From assembly GCA_965242915.1 (NCBI GenBank), contig CBDETN010000025.1, positions 62,001 through 126,000 of the forward strand: 64,000 bases of DNA. Direction: 5' to 3'. The DNA is from CAJXII01 sp965242915 (GTDB lineage Bacteria > Campylobacterota > Campylobacteria > Campylobacterales > Arcobacteraceae). The translations under genes were made by a program, and so were the position numbers. Under the pieces are notes generated by a model that was not told the DNA's origin, did not search any database, and was given only the letters and a program-made list of their open reading frames with translations. Of this stretch, positions 1 through 9,184 are shown in pieces. Position 1 is the first letter of the stretch. Every line of letters starts with the position of its first letter.

Positions 1-1
1 T

Positions 2-382
2 GTTAAAAACCAAGATGTATCACCGGAACAATTAAAAAAACAAAATAAAGAGATCACTATACTTGTAGCAGAACAATTATCAAAAGATTTACCAAAAGAG
101 ATAGATAAATATACAAAATTTACCAATATAGAAGCTGTTGGAGCAACTTTAATTTATACATTTGAGATAAATACAGGTTCTAAAAGTGATGAAGCAGTTA
201 TAAAAGAAGATGAAGCACGGATGAAAAAGGGAATAACCAATGGTGTTTGTCGCTCTTCAAAAAGATTTATGGACGCACAAATCACTATAACATACATATA
301 TAAAAGTGCCAAATCTAAAGCAAAATTATTTCAGTTTGATATTAAACAAGCAGATTGTTATAAATTATATGGGATTAGATAA
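2..382 (+). CDS. Hypothetical protein, C-terminal part (runs in from the left edge)
   Basis: An open frame enters from the left edge and ends in TAA at 380-382, giving about 126 residues. No family is recognised. The visible part is soluble, rich in Lys and Glu, has two cysteines near the C-terminus (GVCRSSKRF and KQADCYKLYG) and a beta-strand-like stretch (AQITITYIYKS). The stop overlaps the start of the following nosL-type gene (TAATG), so the two are probably translated together. The true start lies outside the window. Function unknown. Confidence 0.7.
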   Translation, partial: VKNQDVSPEQLKKQNKEITILVAEQLSKDLPKEIDKYTKFTNIEAVGATLIYTFEINTGSKSDEAVIKEDEARMKKGITNGVCRSSKRFMDAQITITYIYKSAKSKAKLFQFDIKQADCYKLYGIR

Positions 383-837
383 TGAAATACTTTAAACTTA
401 TATTTTTCACTTTTAGTATTTTACTTTTCACTCTCTTTTCTACTGGATGTGAAGAGAAATCAAAAACTGGTGTTGCTAAGGTACATTGGGATAGAGATAT
501 GTGTGCTAGATGTGTGATGGTTGTAAGTGATAGAAAAAACACAACACAAGTTAGACATCCTGATACTGGTAAAAAATATATGTTTGATGATATTGGCTGT
601 ACTGTTTTATGGTTTAAAGAAGAAAAAATACAATGGAAAGATAGAGCTATTATTTGGATAACTGATGTAAATACTGGACAATGGATAGATGCAAGAACTG
701 CATTTTATGATACAGAAAATATTACACCAATGGCGTATGGTTTTAGTGCTCATAAAACAAAAGACACTATTAAAAAAGGTCAAGAGATAATTGATTATAA
801 TGAAGTGGTAAAAAGAGTTATAAAAATAGGAAAATAA
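382..837 (+). CDS. nosL: NosL-family copper lipoprotein
   Basis: NosL proteins are periplasmic lipoproteins that bind Cu(I) and help metallate nitrous oxide reductase. The 151-residue product has a lipoprotein signal (hydrophobic stretch, then LFSTGC with Cys23 as the likely lipidated residue), followed by MCARCVM near residues 40-47, the metal-binding motif of the family, and a second conserved segment YMFDDIGCTVLWF. The length is normal for NosL. It overlaps the upstream gene by one base and is convergent with nosD. No nosZ is visible, so the role in N2O reduction is inferred from the family; NosL-like proteins also serve other copper sites. Confidence 0.85.
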   Translation: MKYFKLIFFTFSILLFTLFSTGCEEKSKTGVAKVHWDRDMCARCVMVVSDRKNTTQVRHPDTGKKYMFDDIGCTVLWFKEEKIQWKDRAIIWITDVNTGQWIDARTAFYDTENITPMAYGFSAHKTKDTIKKGQEIIDYNEVVKRVIKIGK

Positions 838-839
838 CT

Positions 840-2060
840 TTATTCCATATGAACTATTGGTTTTGTATCCTCAAGCAGCATAATCGGTTCTACAAACGGA
901 GCTAGATTTGCTAAAAAATTCATCAATGTCATAACAGGACTTGCATAAAAGAATTTTATTTTATGATTGTAGTGCCAAAGTTGATCTGCATATTGATACA
1001 CTTGATATGGTGTATCTCCTATATTATCATTGTTTCTATCAAACCCTGCATATCTATCCCAATAGTTATATTCAATAATATTTGTAGAGGTAAATATTCC
1101 CCTTACATCTTTTACTATATCATCTATATTTCCAAAGATTTTATTATTTGTAATAGTATTGTTTTTTATAGCTTCATGAAAATGGATAGCTTCCCCATTG
1201 TATGAGATTTCATTGTTTTTTATATATCTTTGCATCCCCTCTTCCGTATTTTTAGAATCTATATAGATACCTTGTGCATTGTAACTTACAGTATTTTTCT
1301 CAAAGTGTAAATTTGATACACCCATAATTACTATACCAATTCCAGCTGCTCCTTTTGAACTTTTAATATGATTATTTATGATTTTTGTATCTTTTGCACC
1401 CATAAGCATAATTGCTACAGAGTTGTATTTATAAGTATTATTTTGTACTAAGTTTTCTTTACTTAGACTAATATGAAGTCCAAATCTATTATTTTTAAAA
1501 GTATTATTTATCAGTTTGTTGTTGTTAGAGTATGTCAATGTAACATCTCTTGAATTTTCTATGATATTGTTTTTTATAATATTATTATTGCTGTACCAAA
1601 TTTTTAGAGCATCACCTCTTAAACTTATATCATTTTTTTTTGAAGTTATATAGTTATTTGATATTATAGAATTTTCAACCATAATCATATCTATACCATA
1701 TAGACTATTTAAAATTTTACAGTTGTTTATCTCGCAGTTTTTTACCTTATTCATAACAATTGCAGAGTCAAGATTTTCCATTCGGTTACCGCTGTTTGTA
1801 ATAGTAAGATTCTTTAAAACAACATTTGAACTATTTATAGTGATAACTTTCCCTTTATTATCACCTTTAATAACTGCTCCATACTTAGTACCTATGATGG
1901 TAATAGGTTTATTTATAACAATTTTTCCCAGATATAGTCCATCAGGTAATTTTAATGTTGAGCCGCTGGGGGCGTTATCTATAGCATCTTGTAAAACATT
2001 TGCAAAAGTTGAAGAGATAAAAATCAAAAATAATAAAAATAATAAAAATAATCTATTCAT
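840..2060 (-). CDS. nosD: NosD-like periplasmic parallel beta-helix protein
   Basis: NosD is a periplasmic beta-helix protein needed for copper-site assembly in nitrous oxide reductase, working with the NosFY transporter. This 406-residue protein has a signal peptide (about residues 1-20), then DAIDNAPSGSTLKLPDGLYLG, typical of the NosD N-terminus. Many short repeats of the type NNKIxxNxxGI follow over residues 60-330, the periodicity of right-handed beta-helix (PbH1) domains. It starts 3 bases after the FAD oxidoreductase gene, suggesting co-transcription. NosF, NosY and NosZ genes are not in view, so NosD rather than another beta-helix protein is a strong but not absolute call. Confidence 0.8.
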   Translation of the reverse strand: MNRLFLLFLLFLIFISSTFANVLQDAIDNAPSGSTLKLPDGLYLGKIVINKPITIIGTKYGAVIKGDNKGKVITINSSNVVLKNLTITNSGNRMENLDSAIVMNKVKNCEINNCKILNSLYGIDMIMVENSIISNNYITSKKNDISLRGDALKIWYSNNNIIKNNIIENSRDVTLTYSNNNKLINNTFKNNRFGLHISLSKENLVQNNTYKYNSVAIMLMGAKDTKIINNHIKSSKGAAGIGIVIMGVSNLHFEKNTVSYNAQGIYIDSKNTEEGMQRYIKNNEISYNGEAIHFHEAIKNNTITNNKIFGNIDDIVKDVRGIFTSTNIIEYNYWDRYAGFDRNNDNIGDTPYQVYQYADQLWHYNHKIKFFYASPVMTLMNFLANLAPFVEPIMLLEDTKPIVHME

Positions 2061-2063
2061 AAT

Positions 2064-3218
2064 CTATAACTTTCTTGCCCATCTTTGAAATAATCTATCA
2101 GTAGTGATATTTGAATCTATTTCTTTTTTTAAAACTATATTATCAACCAATAAAGATGCTAAAAAAGGTGATAATACAAAACCTCGTCCCCCTACTCCGT
2201 TTAATAAATACAAATTTTTATATCTCACATAATCTTTACTTAGTACTTTTGAACCTTTTTTGATATACGGATATTTTAAAAGTGTCTCTTTTGCGTTGAT
2301 TAGTTCCCCTACCATTGGAAAATAATCAACACTGGCTGCTCTTGCACCTATTTTTATATTTAAAACATTTATATCTTTTAAATATAAAATATCTTTTGAT
2401 AGTTTCAGCAATTTATTTGTATCATTTTTTATAGAATCATTATCACAGGTAAATCTAGGCTTATCGCTTATATTTGGTATTTTTAAACAATATGAACAGA
2501 TTGTATGATCACAGTTATATATGTTGTGAGTAGCACCAATAGAAACTAAATACTTATTATTAGGAAGTTTTTGTGAAGATGATATTGAACACTCTTTATG
2601 ATAGTTGTATGGAACTTTAGTAGTTGTCTCTACATCAATTCTTTGTCCCCATACAGGACGAATTTTAAAGTAATCTTCGCCAATTAAAGTTGTATCAGCA
2701 CCAGTAGCTAAAATAAGATTTTTAGTTTCTAGGCTTTTATTTAATATCCAAGTATTATCTCTAAATTCTATTTTTTCTACTTCAAAATTAAATCTTTTTT
2801 CCACATCTTTAGATAAAAATTCACACATTTTTATACTGTCAACTTTTGAGCCTATATCAAAGAAATACCCATTTTCTTTTAATTCATATTTAAAATCAAG
2901 ATAAGGGATATAACTTTTAAATTTTTCTTCATCTTTTTTTTCTTTAGAGAGTCTAAGAACCCCTTTGTTTATAATGAATTCTTTTGCATTTTGCTTATAA
3001 AAGTTTACACTGTATTTTAATGCTTGTGTAACTAAATCTTTAAATTTATTGGTTTTACCAAGCAGCGGAGACAAAAATGCACCGGCAGCACCGCTGGCCC
3101 CTGCTGCAATTGATGAATTTCTATCCACTAAAAGTATATTTTTAAATTTCTTAGATAGATGATATGCTACACTACATCCAGCTATGCCGCCGCCTACAAT
3201 TATAAAATCATACTTCAT
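2064..3218 (-). CDS. FAD-dependent oxidoreductase, MnmC C-terminal-domain type
   Basis: A DAO-fold flavoprotein of 384 residues. The N-terminus has the dinucleotide-binding motif VGGGIAGCSVAYHLS, then GASGAAGAFLSPLLGK, characteristic of the oxidoreductase half of MnmC, which makes mnm5s2U at the tRNA wobble position. A late FAD-contact motif NGVGGRGFVLSPFLA is also present. Only the oxidase half exists here; the MnmC methyltransferase half is absent, as in other bacteria where the two halves are separate. It is upstream of nosD with a 3-base gap. The exact substrate is an inference from the family. Confidence 0.75.
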   Translation of the reverse strand: MKYDFIIVGGGIAGCSVAYHLSKKFKNILLVDRNSSIAAGASGAAGAFLSPLLGKTNKFKDLVTQALKYSVNFYKQNAKEFIINKGVLRLSKEKKDEEKFKSYIPYLDFKYELKENGYFFDIGSKVDSIKMCEFLSKDVEKRFNFEVEKIEFRDNTWILNKSLETKNLILATGADTTLIGEDYFKIRPVWGQRIDVETTTKVPYNYHKECSISSSQKLPNNKYLVSIGATHNIYNCDHTICSYCLKIPNISDKPRFTCDNDSIKNDTNKLLKLSKDILYLKDINVLNIKIGARAASVDYFPMVGELINAKETLLKYPYIKKGSKVLSKDYVRYKNLYLLNGVGGRGFVLSPFLASLLVDNIVLKKEIDSNITTDRLFQRWARKL

Positions 3219-3262
3219 CTTATCTCTTTTATCTAATTTATTAGAGACTTTCTATAATTTGA

Positions 3263-3766
3263 TTAAATTCTTCCATTTATTAATCTAATTAGTGCATCTG
3301 AAACTTCTGTAAATTTAAATATTCTTTTACCATTATAACTTTTAGCAAAATTTTTAGCATCTTCCTCATTTTCAATTGCCACTAAATCATCACCAGATGG
3401 TGAAGTTGCACGAGACCCATAAATATAAAAAGCATCTCTTGCATTTATTGGTTTCATTGTTAAATAATCAGTGACAATAATATCTCTAAAATCTTTTTCA
3501 CTTTTTACACCTACTTCAAACCATTTACCAGGTCTAAGATAAAACTCTATTAAAGATTTAGGACTAGAGAAAAATACTTTTTTACCATTTTTCAACTCTA
3601 TTTTTCCTACCCATTTTGGGTCTTTATATACAAAAAAGTTTCTTACTAAACATCTGGTTTCTTTAGTATAATCCATCACATAAATTTGCTTAGCTTTTGG
3701 CGGTAATATACTTGAAGCCAAACCTAAAGATACTGTTAAAAATATCCCCATAAATAATCTTATCAT
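3263..3766 (-). CDS. NosL-family periplasmic protein, non-lipidated
   Basis: A 167-residue protein with a cleavable-type signal peptide (about residues 1-18, ending LGLASS) and no lipobox. The body matches NosL organisation: an N-terminal segment with a single Cys (KETRCLVRNFFVY), a conserved hydrophobic FFSSPKSLIEFYL and the MKPINARDAFYIYGS segment seen in NosL-type proteins. It lacks the MCxxC motif of the copy at 382-837, so metal binding would be different or lost. It begins about 45 bases upstream of the FAD-protein gene on the same strand. A copper or cytochrome accessory role is likely but unproven. Confidence 0.65.
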   Translation of the reverse strand: MIRLFMGIFLTVSLGLASSILPPKAKQIYVMDYTKETRCLVRNFFVYKDPKWVGKIELKNGKKVFFSSPKSLIEFYLRPGKWFEVGVKSEKDFRDIIVTDYLTMKPINARDAFYIYGSRATSPSGDDLVAIENEEDAKNFAKSYNGKRIFKFTEVSDALIRLINGRI

Positions 3767-3946
3767 TTTAATTCCCTCCTATAATATATTAATCAACTTT
3801 TATTACTAAAACAGAATAAAAGTTGTATATATTATTTATGTTTGTATTAAATTTAATTTGTTAAATTTTTTTACAATTCACAGTTAATTACATCATTAAA
3901 TAATCTTCATTTCCTTGTGAATAAAGTGATTTTCATATCACTGATC

Positions 3947-3972
3947 TGGCTACACTAATTCATACTTAAAAC
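3947..3972. mobile_element. Solo terminal repeat of the IS3-type element b
   Basis: About 26 bases starting TGGCTACACTAATTCATACT match, with the preceding TGATC, the left end of the IS3-type element at 60153 and (inverted) the end at 51635. No transposase sequence follows, so this is a scar of an excised or deleted copy. It forms the 3' end of the truncated gene at 3955-4113. The rest of the 3767-4134 gap is AT-rich with no further gene. Confidence 0.7.
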
Positions 3973-4113
3973 TAAAAATATCATAACAAAATCAAAATAT
4001 CTTTTCTTTTTAGAAGTAGTATCCTCTAAAAATTGATAAATAAAATGTTTTGCTGAATAATATCCTTGAGAAGTCTCAAGAAAATATGCAAATTTTAATA
4101 TTAGATCTTTCAT
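3955..4113 (-). pseudogene. Truncated ion-channel gene, N-terminal 52 residues
   Basis: An ORF too short to be listed by most gene callers starts at 4113, 21 bases after the leuA stop, with GGAG upstream. The translation starts MKDLILKFAYFLETSQG and continues through KKKRYFDFVMIFLVLS before ending inside the IS3 terminal repeat. The KKKRYFDFxMIFLVL segment resembles the cytoplasmic N-terminus and first membrane helix of the small voltage-gated-type cation channels annotated in Campylobacterota. The pore and the rest of the protein are missing, so it is non-functional. The family call rests on a short segment and is an inference. Confidence 0.5.
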
Positions 4114-4134
4114 TTTATAAGCATCTCCAATAAA

Positions 4135-5685
4135 TTACACTTGGTGCGTCGTACCTTTTTTTAACATATCTTTCATAGATAAATAACTGTTTAAAGCTCC
4201 AACATAAGCCCTAGCACTCGCAATCATTGTATCTAAACTTAACCCATGTCCTATCATAGCTGGATTATCATCATTAAAGGTTACTTTACAAGTCACTTTT
4301 GCCAAAGCATCTTTACCCTCGCTAACTGATTTTACATTATAGTCTATAAGTGTACCTTGATAACCCGTGATTCTATCTATGGTTTTAAAAATAGCATCCA
4401 TAGCACCATCGCCAATTCCAGCATCCGTAACTTCTTTATCATCATGTTTGATAGTTAAAACAGCACTTGGTACTCCATTTGAACAATCTGAAATCTGAAC
4501 AGATATAATCTCATAAATTTTATCATGATTTAATTTTTCATCTGTCATAATCATTCTAATATCATCATCTAAAATATCTTTTTTCTTATCACATAATATT
4601 TTAAATCTTTTAAACGATGAATTTAACTCATCATCTTTAATATCACTAAATCCCAAATTAGATAATTTATCTTTAAAAGCTGCACGACCTGAATGTTTCC
4701 CTAATACAATAGTATTATTTTCTTCTATCCCTATATCTTCAGGTTTCATAATTTCGTAAGTTTCAGCATTTTTCAACATACCGTCTTGATGTATACCGCT
4801 TTCATGTGCAAAAGCATTTTTACCAACAATTGCTTTATTTGGCTGCGGTTCAATACCTGTAATAGTTGCCACCATTTTAGAAGTTCTGGATATCTCTTTG
4901 GTGTTGATATTTGTATCCATACCATTAAATAAATCTTTTCTTGTTTTCAATACCATCACTATCTCTTCCATAGCAGCATTTCCAGCTCTCTCACCCAATC
5001 CGTTTATAGTACATTCAACTTGTCGCGCACCTGCTTGAATACCAGCTAAAGTATTTGCAACAGCCAAACCTAAATCGTTATGATTATGTAAAGATATAAT
5101 AGCTTTACCATCCACACAATCAACCATCTGTTTTACCATTTGGTTTATCTCATTTGGTAATCTATATCCAACAGTATCGGGTAAGTTTATAGTTGATGCA
5201 CCAGCTTCTATAACAGCTTGTGTTATCTCTTTCATAAAAGTCATCTCACTTCTACCGGCATCTTCTAAACTAAACTCCACATCATCTGTCATCGTTCTTG
5301 CATAAGTCACTGCATTAACTGCTCTTTTTATCACCTCATCAGGGGTCATCTTTAACTTATATTCCATATGAATTGGGCTGGTTGCTATAAAAGTATGTAT
5401 TCTTTTTAAATTTGCTTTAGCTATTGCTTCGCCTGCTGCTTTAATATCACTGTCAACAGCTCTGGCTAAAGAACATATTGAACTATTTTTTACTATTTGT
5501 GATATTTGATAAATTGCATCAAAATCACCTGGACTTGCCGCTGCAAATCCGGCTTCAATAATATCAACTTGTAACTTTTCTAATTGTTGGGCTATTTGAA
5601 TTTTTTCACTTGTATTCATAGAAGCCCCGGGGCTTTGCTCTCCATCTCTTAATGTTGTGTCAAATATTATTAGTTTATTATCCAT
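4135..5685 (-). CDS. leuA: 2-isopropylmalate synthase
   Basis: Catalyses the first committed step of leucine synthesis, condensing acetyl-CoA with 2-oxoisovalerate. The 516-residue length fits the bacterial LeuA. The N-terminus carries the family signature TTLRDGEQSPGASM, and the second signature ISLHNHNDLGLAVANTLAG with the metal-binding HxH follows near residue 200. GKHSGRAAFKDKL and a C-terminal regulatory domain with DAGIGDGAMDAIF (leucine feedback site) are present. It sits one base downstream of the Psd-like gene on the same strand, the tail of the prmA-ftsH-psd-leuA run. All key motifs are intact. Confidence 0.96.
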   Translation of the reverse strand: MDNKLIIFDTTLRDGEQSPGASMNTSEKIQIAQQLEKLQVDIIEAGFAAASPGDFDAIYQISQIVKNSSICSLARAVDSDIKAAGEAIAKANLKRIHTFIATSPIHMEYKLKMTPDEVIKRAVNAVTYARTMTDDVEFSLEDAGRSEMTFMKEITQAVIEAGASTINLPDTVGYRLPNEINQMVKQMVDCVDGKAIISLHNHNDLGLAVANTLAGIQAGARQVECTINGLGERAGNAAMEEIVMVLKTRKDLFNGMDTNINTKEISRTSKMVATITGIEPQPNKAIVGKNAFAHESGIHQDGMLKNAETYEIMKPEDIGIEENNTIVLGKHSGRAAFKDKLSNLGFSDIKDDELNSSFKRFKILCDKKKDILDDDIRMIMTDEKLNHDKIYEIISVQISDCSNGVPSAVLTIKHDDKEVTDAGIGDGAMDAIFKTIDRITGYQGTLIDYNVKSVSEGKDALAKVTCKVTFNDDNPAMIGHGLSLDTMIASARAYVGALNSYLSMKDMLKKGTTHQV

Positions 5686-5686
5686 T

Positions 5687-6280
5687 CTATTTTCCTATTA
5701 TTGTCTGTCCTGCTCTTATTTTATCTCCTATTTTTACAGATAAATTTAAAGCTTTCTTTGTTTCAATTATAACTAGTCCATTGAAAAATAGACCAATTCT
5801 TTCACCTTGTTTTGCCTCTGTTTTATTCTCATCTATGAGTATTTTATTATTACATACTCCTGAGAGGAGTTCAAGGTTGAAATTATCAAATTCAATTACT
5901 GCTCGTTCATTTAAAGATTTAGCTTTATAACTGTCTGCATTTAAATTTAATCCATTATAAAAAGATTTAATATTAAATTTACCATCTGACGGTGCTCTTA
6001 AAACATGAACATTGCATAAATTTAGATCACAATAAATTCTTTGTTTTCCATCAACATAATCAATAGCCTGAATTACACCATCAATAGGAGCTAAAATATT
6101 ATTTTCACCATAAAATATACCTCTAAAAGGATTTCTATAGATAAATACCATAAATAATGTCAATAAAATCCCAACATTACCTAAAAAATCAGATATGAAA
6201 AATTTAATAACCAAAGCTACAATAAATGTTATAGCAATAGGTTTGTATCCCTCTTCTAAAATTTTAAAATTACTCATCAT
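5687..6280 (-). CDS. Phosphatidylserine decarboxylase-related membrane protein lacking the pyruvoyl Ser
   Basis: This 197-residue protein follows the short (type II) phosphatidylserine decarboxylase layout: one or two N-terminal membrane helices (about residues 15-50), RNPFR, APIDGVIQAID, and a segment NVHVLRAPSDGKF matching the family's NVHxxRxPxxG core. In active enzymes a Gly-Ser pair near the C-terminus self-cleaves to make the pyruvoyl group, in a context like GERxGLIxFGSRVD. Here the aligned stretch is GERIGLFFNGLVII, with Leu in place of Ser, so self-cleavage should not occur. It overlaps ftsH by 11 bases. It is either an inactive paralogue with another role or a decayed gene; the frame is intact. 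Confidence 0.75.
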   Translation of the reverse strand: MMSNFKILEEGYKPIAITFIVALVIKFFISDFLGNVGILLTLFMVFIYRNPFRGIFYGENNILAPIDGVIQAIDYVDGKQRIYCDLNLCNVHVLRAPSDGKFNIKSFYNGLNLNADSYKAKSLNERAVIEFDNFNLELLSGVCNNKILIDENKTEAKQGERIGLFFNGLVIIETKKALNLSVKIGDKIRAGQTIIGK

Positions 6281-8276
6281 CTTTCTTTACTTTTTCTGTC
6301 TCTTCTTCTTCTTTTTCTGTTTTTTCTGTTTTTTCAAATTCATTTAAATCTTTGCTTTTATAAACAGTCCCACCATGTTTCTCAATAATCTCTTGAACTC
6401 TTTTACCTGTCATTACTTCTTCTTTAAGCAGTTCAGCTGCCATCTCTTCCATAGCTTCTTTTTGATCTTTTAAAGTTTGCAATACTACTTTATATCTGGC
6501 ATCTAAAGTATTTTTAATATGTTCATCTAAATTATGTGCCATCTCATCACTATAATCTTTAGTAGTTTGCCCGCCGCCTAAAAATTGGTTTGTTTGCTTA
6601 CTTAAAACCATAAGTCCAGCAATATTTAAATCACTCATACCGTAAATAGTAGCCATTGATTTTATAATATCTGTTGCTCTTTCCAAATCATTCCCGGCAC
6701 CTGTACTGATCTCACCTATAAATACCTCTTCTGCCGCACGACCACCTAATAAAGTATCAACTTCTGCCATTAATTCATGCTTTTGCATTAAATATTTATT
6801 CTCTTCTGGAGTATTTAAAGTGTATCCAAGAGCTGCAAGTCCACGAGGCACAATAGAAACTTTATTTACTTTTTTAGCACCTTTTGTAACTTCTGCAATA
6901 AGTGCATGACCACTTTCATGATAAGCTACAATTTTTCTCTCTTTTGGAGATATTCTTTTACTTTTCTTTTCCAGCCCTGCTATTTGTCTCTCAACTGCTT
7001 CTTTAAAATCGTCATTTGTAACTTCTTTCTTTTCAGCTCGTCCTGCAAGGAGCGCTGCTTCATTAATAATATTTGCTAAATCAGCACCCGCTAAACCTGC
7101 TGTCATAATGGCAACTTCTCTTAAGTCAACTGTTTTAGAGACCTTTACGCCTTTGATATGTACATTTAAAATTTCAATTCTACCCTCTAAATCAGGCTTA
7201 TCAACTAAAACTTGCCTATCAAATCTACCAGGCCGCAGAAGTGCAGGATCTAAAATCTCAGGTCTGTTTGTAGCTGCTAATATAATTACAGGAGCTTCTC
7301 CACCACCACTGAATCCGTCCATCTCTGCTAATAATTGATTTAAAGTTTGCTCTCGCTCATCATTTCCACCAATTCCACCGCTCGCTCGGCTTTTACCAAT
7401 AGCATCAATCTCATCAATAAAAATAATTGCAGGTGCCACTTTTTTAGCTTGTTCAAACAGATCTCTTACTCTACTTGCCCCAACCCCTACAAACATCTCA
7501 ATAAACGATGAACCAGTTACACTTAAAAATTCAACATTTGCTTCACCTGCAACCGCTTTGGCTAGTAAAGTTTTACCAGTACCTGGGGGTCCCACAAGTA
7601 ATACGCCTTTTGGTATTTTAGCACCTAATTTTATATATTTATCTGGACTTTTAAGAAATTCAACTATCTCAGCTACTTCCTCTTTAGCCTCTTTATTTCC
7701 AGCCATATCTGCAAATGTAACATTTGGTTTTTCACTGTTTATCATCTTCTTGGCACCACCCATACCAAGAATTCCACCAGCACCGCCACCCATAGATTTT
7801 GACATTCTTTTAGCTAAAAACATCCAAATACCAAAGAAAATAGCTAAAGGCAATATCCAGCCAAATAACATATCTGCAAATAAATTTTGTTCATTTACTC
7901 CACCATAAGCAATACCATTTGATTCAAGCAAAGGGATTAATGTATCATCAGGAATTACCCTTAATGCTCTATAGGTTATTTGAGACCCGTGTGTTACTTT
8001 GGATGTTGCTTTTATACCGGTATCACCAATACCAACATACTCAATTTGTCCATTTTTAATTAATTGTTTTAAATCAGAATAAGAGACTTTTTTGTAACTG
8101 GTTTGTCCATAAGACACCTGCCCGCCATTTGCATTCATATCATCTTGAGGAAAAAAACTTTTAAATGCCATAATGGTAACCAAAGAAAATAATACAAATA
8201 CTATCATTGGATTATTTTCAAAAAAATTCTTATTCTTATTATTCTTATCGTTTTTATTATCGTTATTATTTCTCAT
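6270..8276 (-). CDS. ftsH: ATP-dependent zinc metalloprotease FtsH
   Basis: Membrane-anchored AAA+ protease that extracts and degrades membrane and short-lived cytosolic proteins. The 668-residue product has an N-terminal helix (residues about 25-45), a periplasmic region, a second helix near 135-155, then the AAA domain with Walker A GPPGTGKTLLAKA (near 230), Walker B IIFIDEIDAIG, the pore motif FVGVGASRVRDLF, SRH AATNRPEILDPALLRPGRFDRQ, and the zinc site HESGH near 450. The tail after residue 620 is Glu/Lys-rich. It overlaps prmA by 4 bases and the Psd-like gene by 11, so the three are an operon. Confidence 0.97.
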   Translation of the reverse strand: MRNNNDNKNDKNNKNKNFFENNPMIVFVLFSLVTIMAFKSFFPQDDMNANGGQVSYGQTSYKKVSYSDLKQLIKNGQIEYVGIGDTGIKATSKVTHGSQITYRALRVIPDDTLIPLLESNGIAYGGVNEQNLFADMLFGWILPLAIFFGIWMFLAKRMSKSMGGGAGGILGMGGAKKMINSEKPNVTFADMAGNKEAKEEVAEIVEFLKSPDKYIKLGAKIPKGVLLVGPPGTGKTLLAKAVAGEANVEFLSVTGSSFIEMFVGVGASRVRDLFEQAKKVAPAIIFIDEIDAIGKSRASGGIGGNDEREQTLNQLLAEMDGFSGGGEAPVIILAATNRPEILDPALLRPGRFDRQVLVDKPDLEGRIEILNVHIKGVKVSKTVDLREVAIMTAGLAGADLANIINEAALLAGRAEKKEVTNDDFKEAVERQIAGLEKKSKRISPKERKIVAYHESGHALIAEVTKGAKKVNKVSIVPRGLAALGYTLNTPEENKYLMQKHELMAEVDTLLGGRAAEEVFIGEISTGAGNDLERATDIIKSMATIYGMSDLNIAGLMVLSKQTNQFLGGGQTTKDYSDEMAHNLDEHIKNTLDARYKVVLQTLKDQKEAMEEMAAELLKEEVMTGKRVQEIIEKHGGTVYKSKDLNEFEKTEKTEKEEEETEKVKKDDE

Positions 8277-9115
8277 ATTTTATATTTGCTCCCATATCTT
8301 ACTATTAAAGTAACCCATTCATTTTTTTGTATCTCTTCTATAAGTTCACAATCTTGGAACTTCTTTAATACTTTATCTTTATACTTATCCATTATCCCTG
8401 AAAGTATTATTATACCATCATTTTTAGTAACTTTTTTTAAATCTTTACTAATCATTATAAGTACATCTGCAACTATATTTGCTATTACAACATCATAAGT
8501 ATTTATTGCGTCCTTACATGAACCTTCCAAAAAATTATCACAGCTGACACCATTAACCTCAAAGTTCTTAACAGCATCTTCAACTGCTGTAATATCTGTA
8601 TCACAAATATCTACAACAGCTTCTAATTTTGCACTTGCTATTCCTAAAATTCCACTGCCGCAACCAATATCAATAACACTATCACCTTTTTGAACATATT
8701 TACTTATACTTTCTAAACAAGTACTTGTAGTTTCATGATGTCCGCTGCCAAATGTCAAAGCAGGGTCTATTAAAATATTTTCCTTGCCTTCACGAGCTTC
8801 TTCCCAACTGGGATGAATATAAAACTTACCAACTTCTATAGGTTGTACAGAATCTTGATAAGATTTAATCCAATCAATATTTTCTTTTTTTTCTAGTGTA
8901 GTTTTACAACCAATCTCACTGTTAAATGCGCGAGTAAGCTCATTGGCAAATGCTATCATACCAGCTTCAATATCCACTAAATCATCTTCACTTCGAATAA
9001 TTATAGTACCATCAAGCTCTTCTATTGCTTCATCAACCAGACCAACAGCCAAATCCAAAAATAATTCATAGTACGATTCTGGTTGTATTATAAGTTCATA
9101 ATAAAATTTATTCAA
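8273..9115 (-). CDS. prmA: Ribosomal protein L11 methyltransferase
   Basis: SAM-dependent trimethylation of ribosomal protein L11. The 280-residue protein has the PrmA-specific segment LIDPALTFGSGHHETTSTCLE before the SAM-binding motif GDSVIDIGCGSGILGIASAKL and the NPPY-like NIVADVL region typical of PrmA. Length and motif order match the family. It is first in the prmA-ftsH-psd-leuA group. A gap of about 70 bases separates it from ribD, and the AT-rich stretch there probably contains the promoter. Confidence 0.93.
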   Translation of the reverse strand: MNKFYYELIIQPESYYELFLDLAVGLVDEAIEELDGTIIIRSEDDLVDIEAGMIAFANELTRAFNSEIGCKTTLEKKENIDWIKSYQDSVQPIEVGKFYIHPSWEEAREGKENILIDPALTFGSGHHETTSTCLESISKYVQKGDSVIDIGCGSGILGIASAKLEAVVDICDTDITAVEDAVKNFEVNGVSCDNFLEGSCKDAINTYDVVIANIVADVLIMISKDLKKVTKNDGIIILSGIMDKYKDKVLKKFQDCELIEEIQKNEWVTLIVRYGSKYKI

Positions 9116-9184
9116 TTATCTTTACCTTTTATAAAATAAGGCAGATTATATCTAAAGTTGGTGGGATATTTGCTGAAATATTAT

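Noticed and set aside
963..1205. 80-codon plus-strand frame inside nosD
   Set aside because: Antisense to a clear beta-helix gene, with no ribosome site or recognisable domain.
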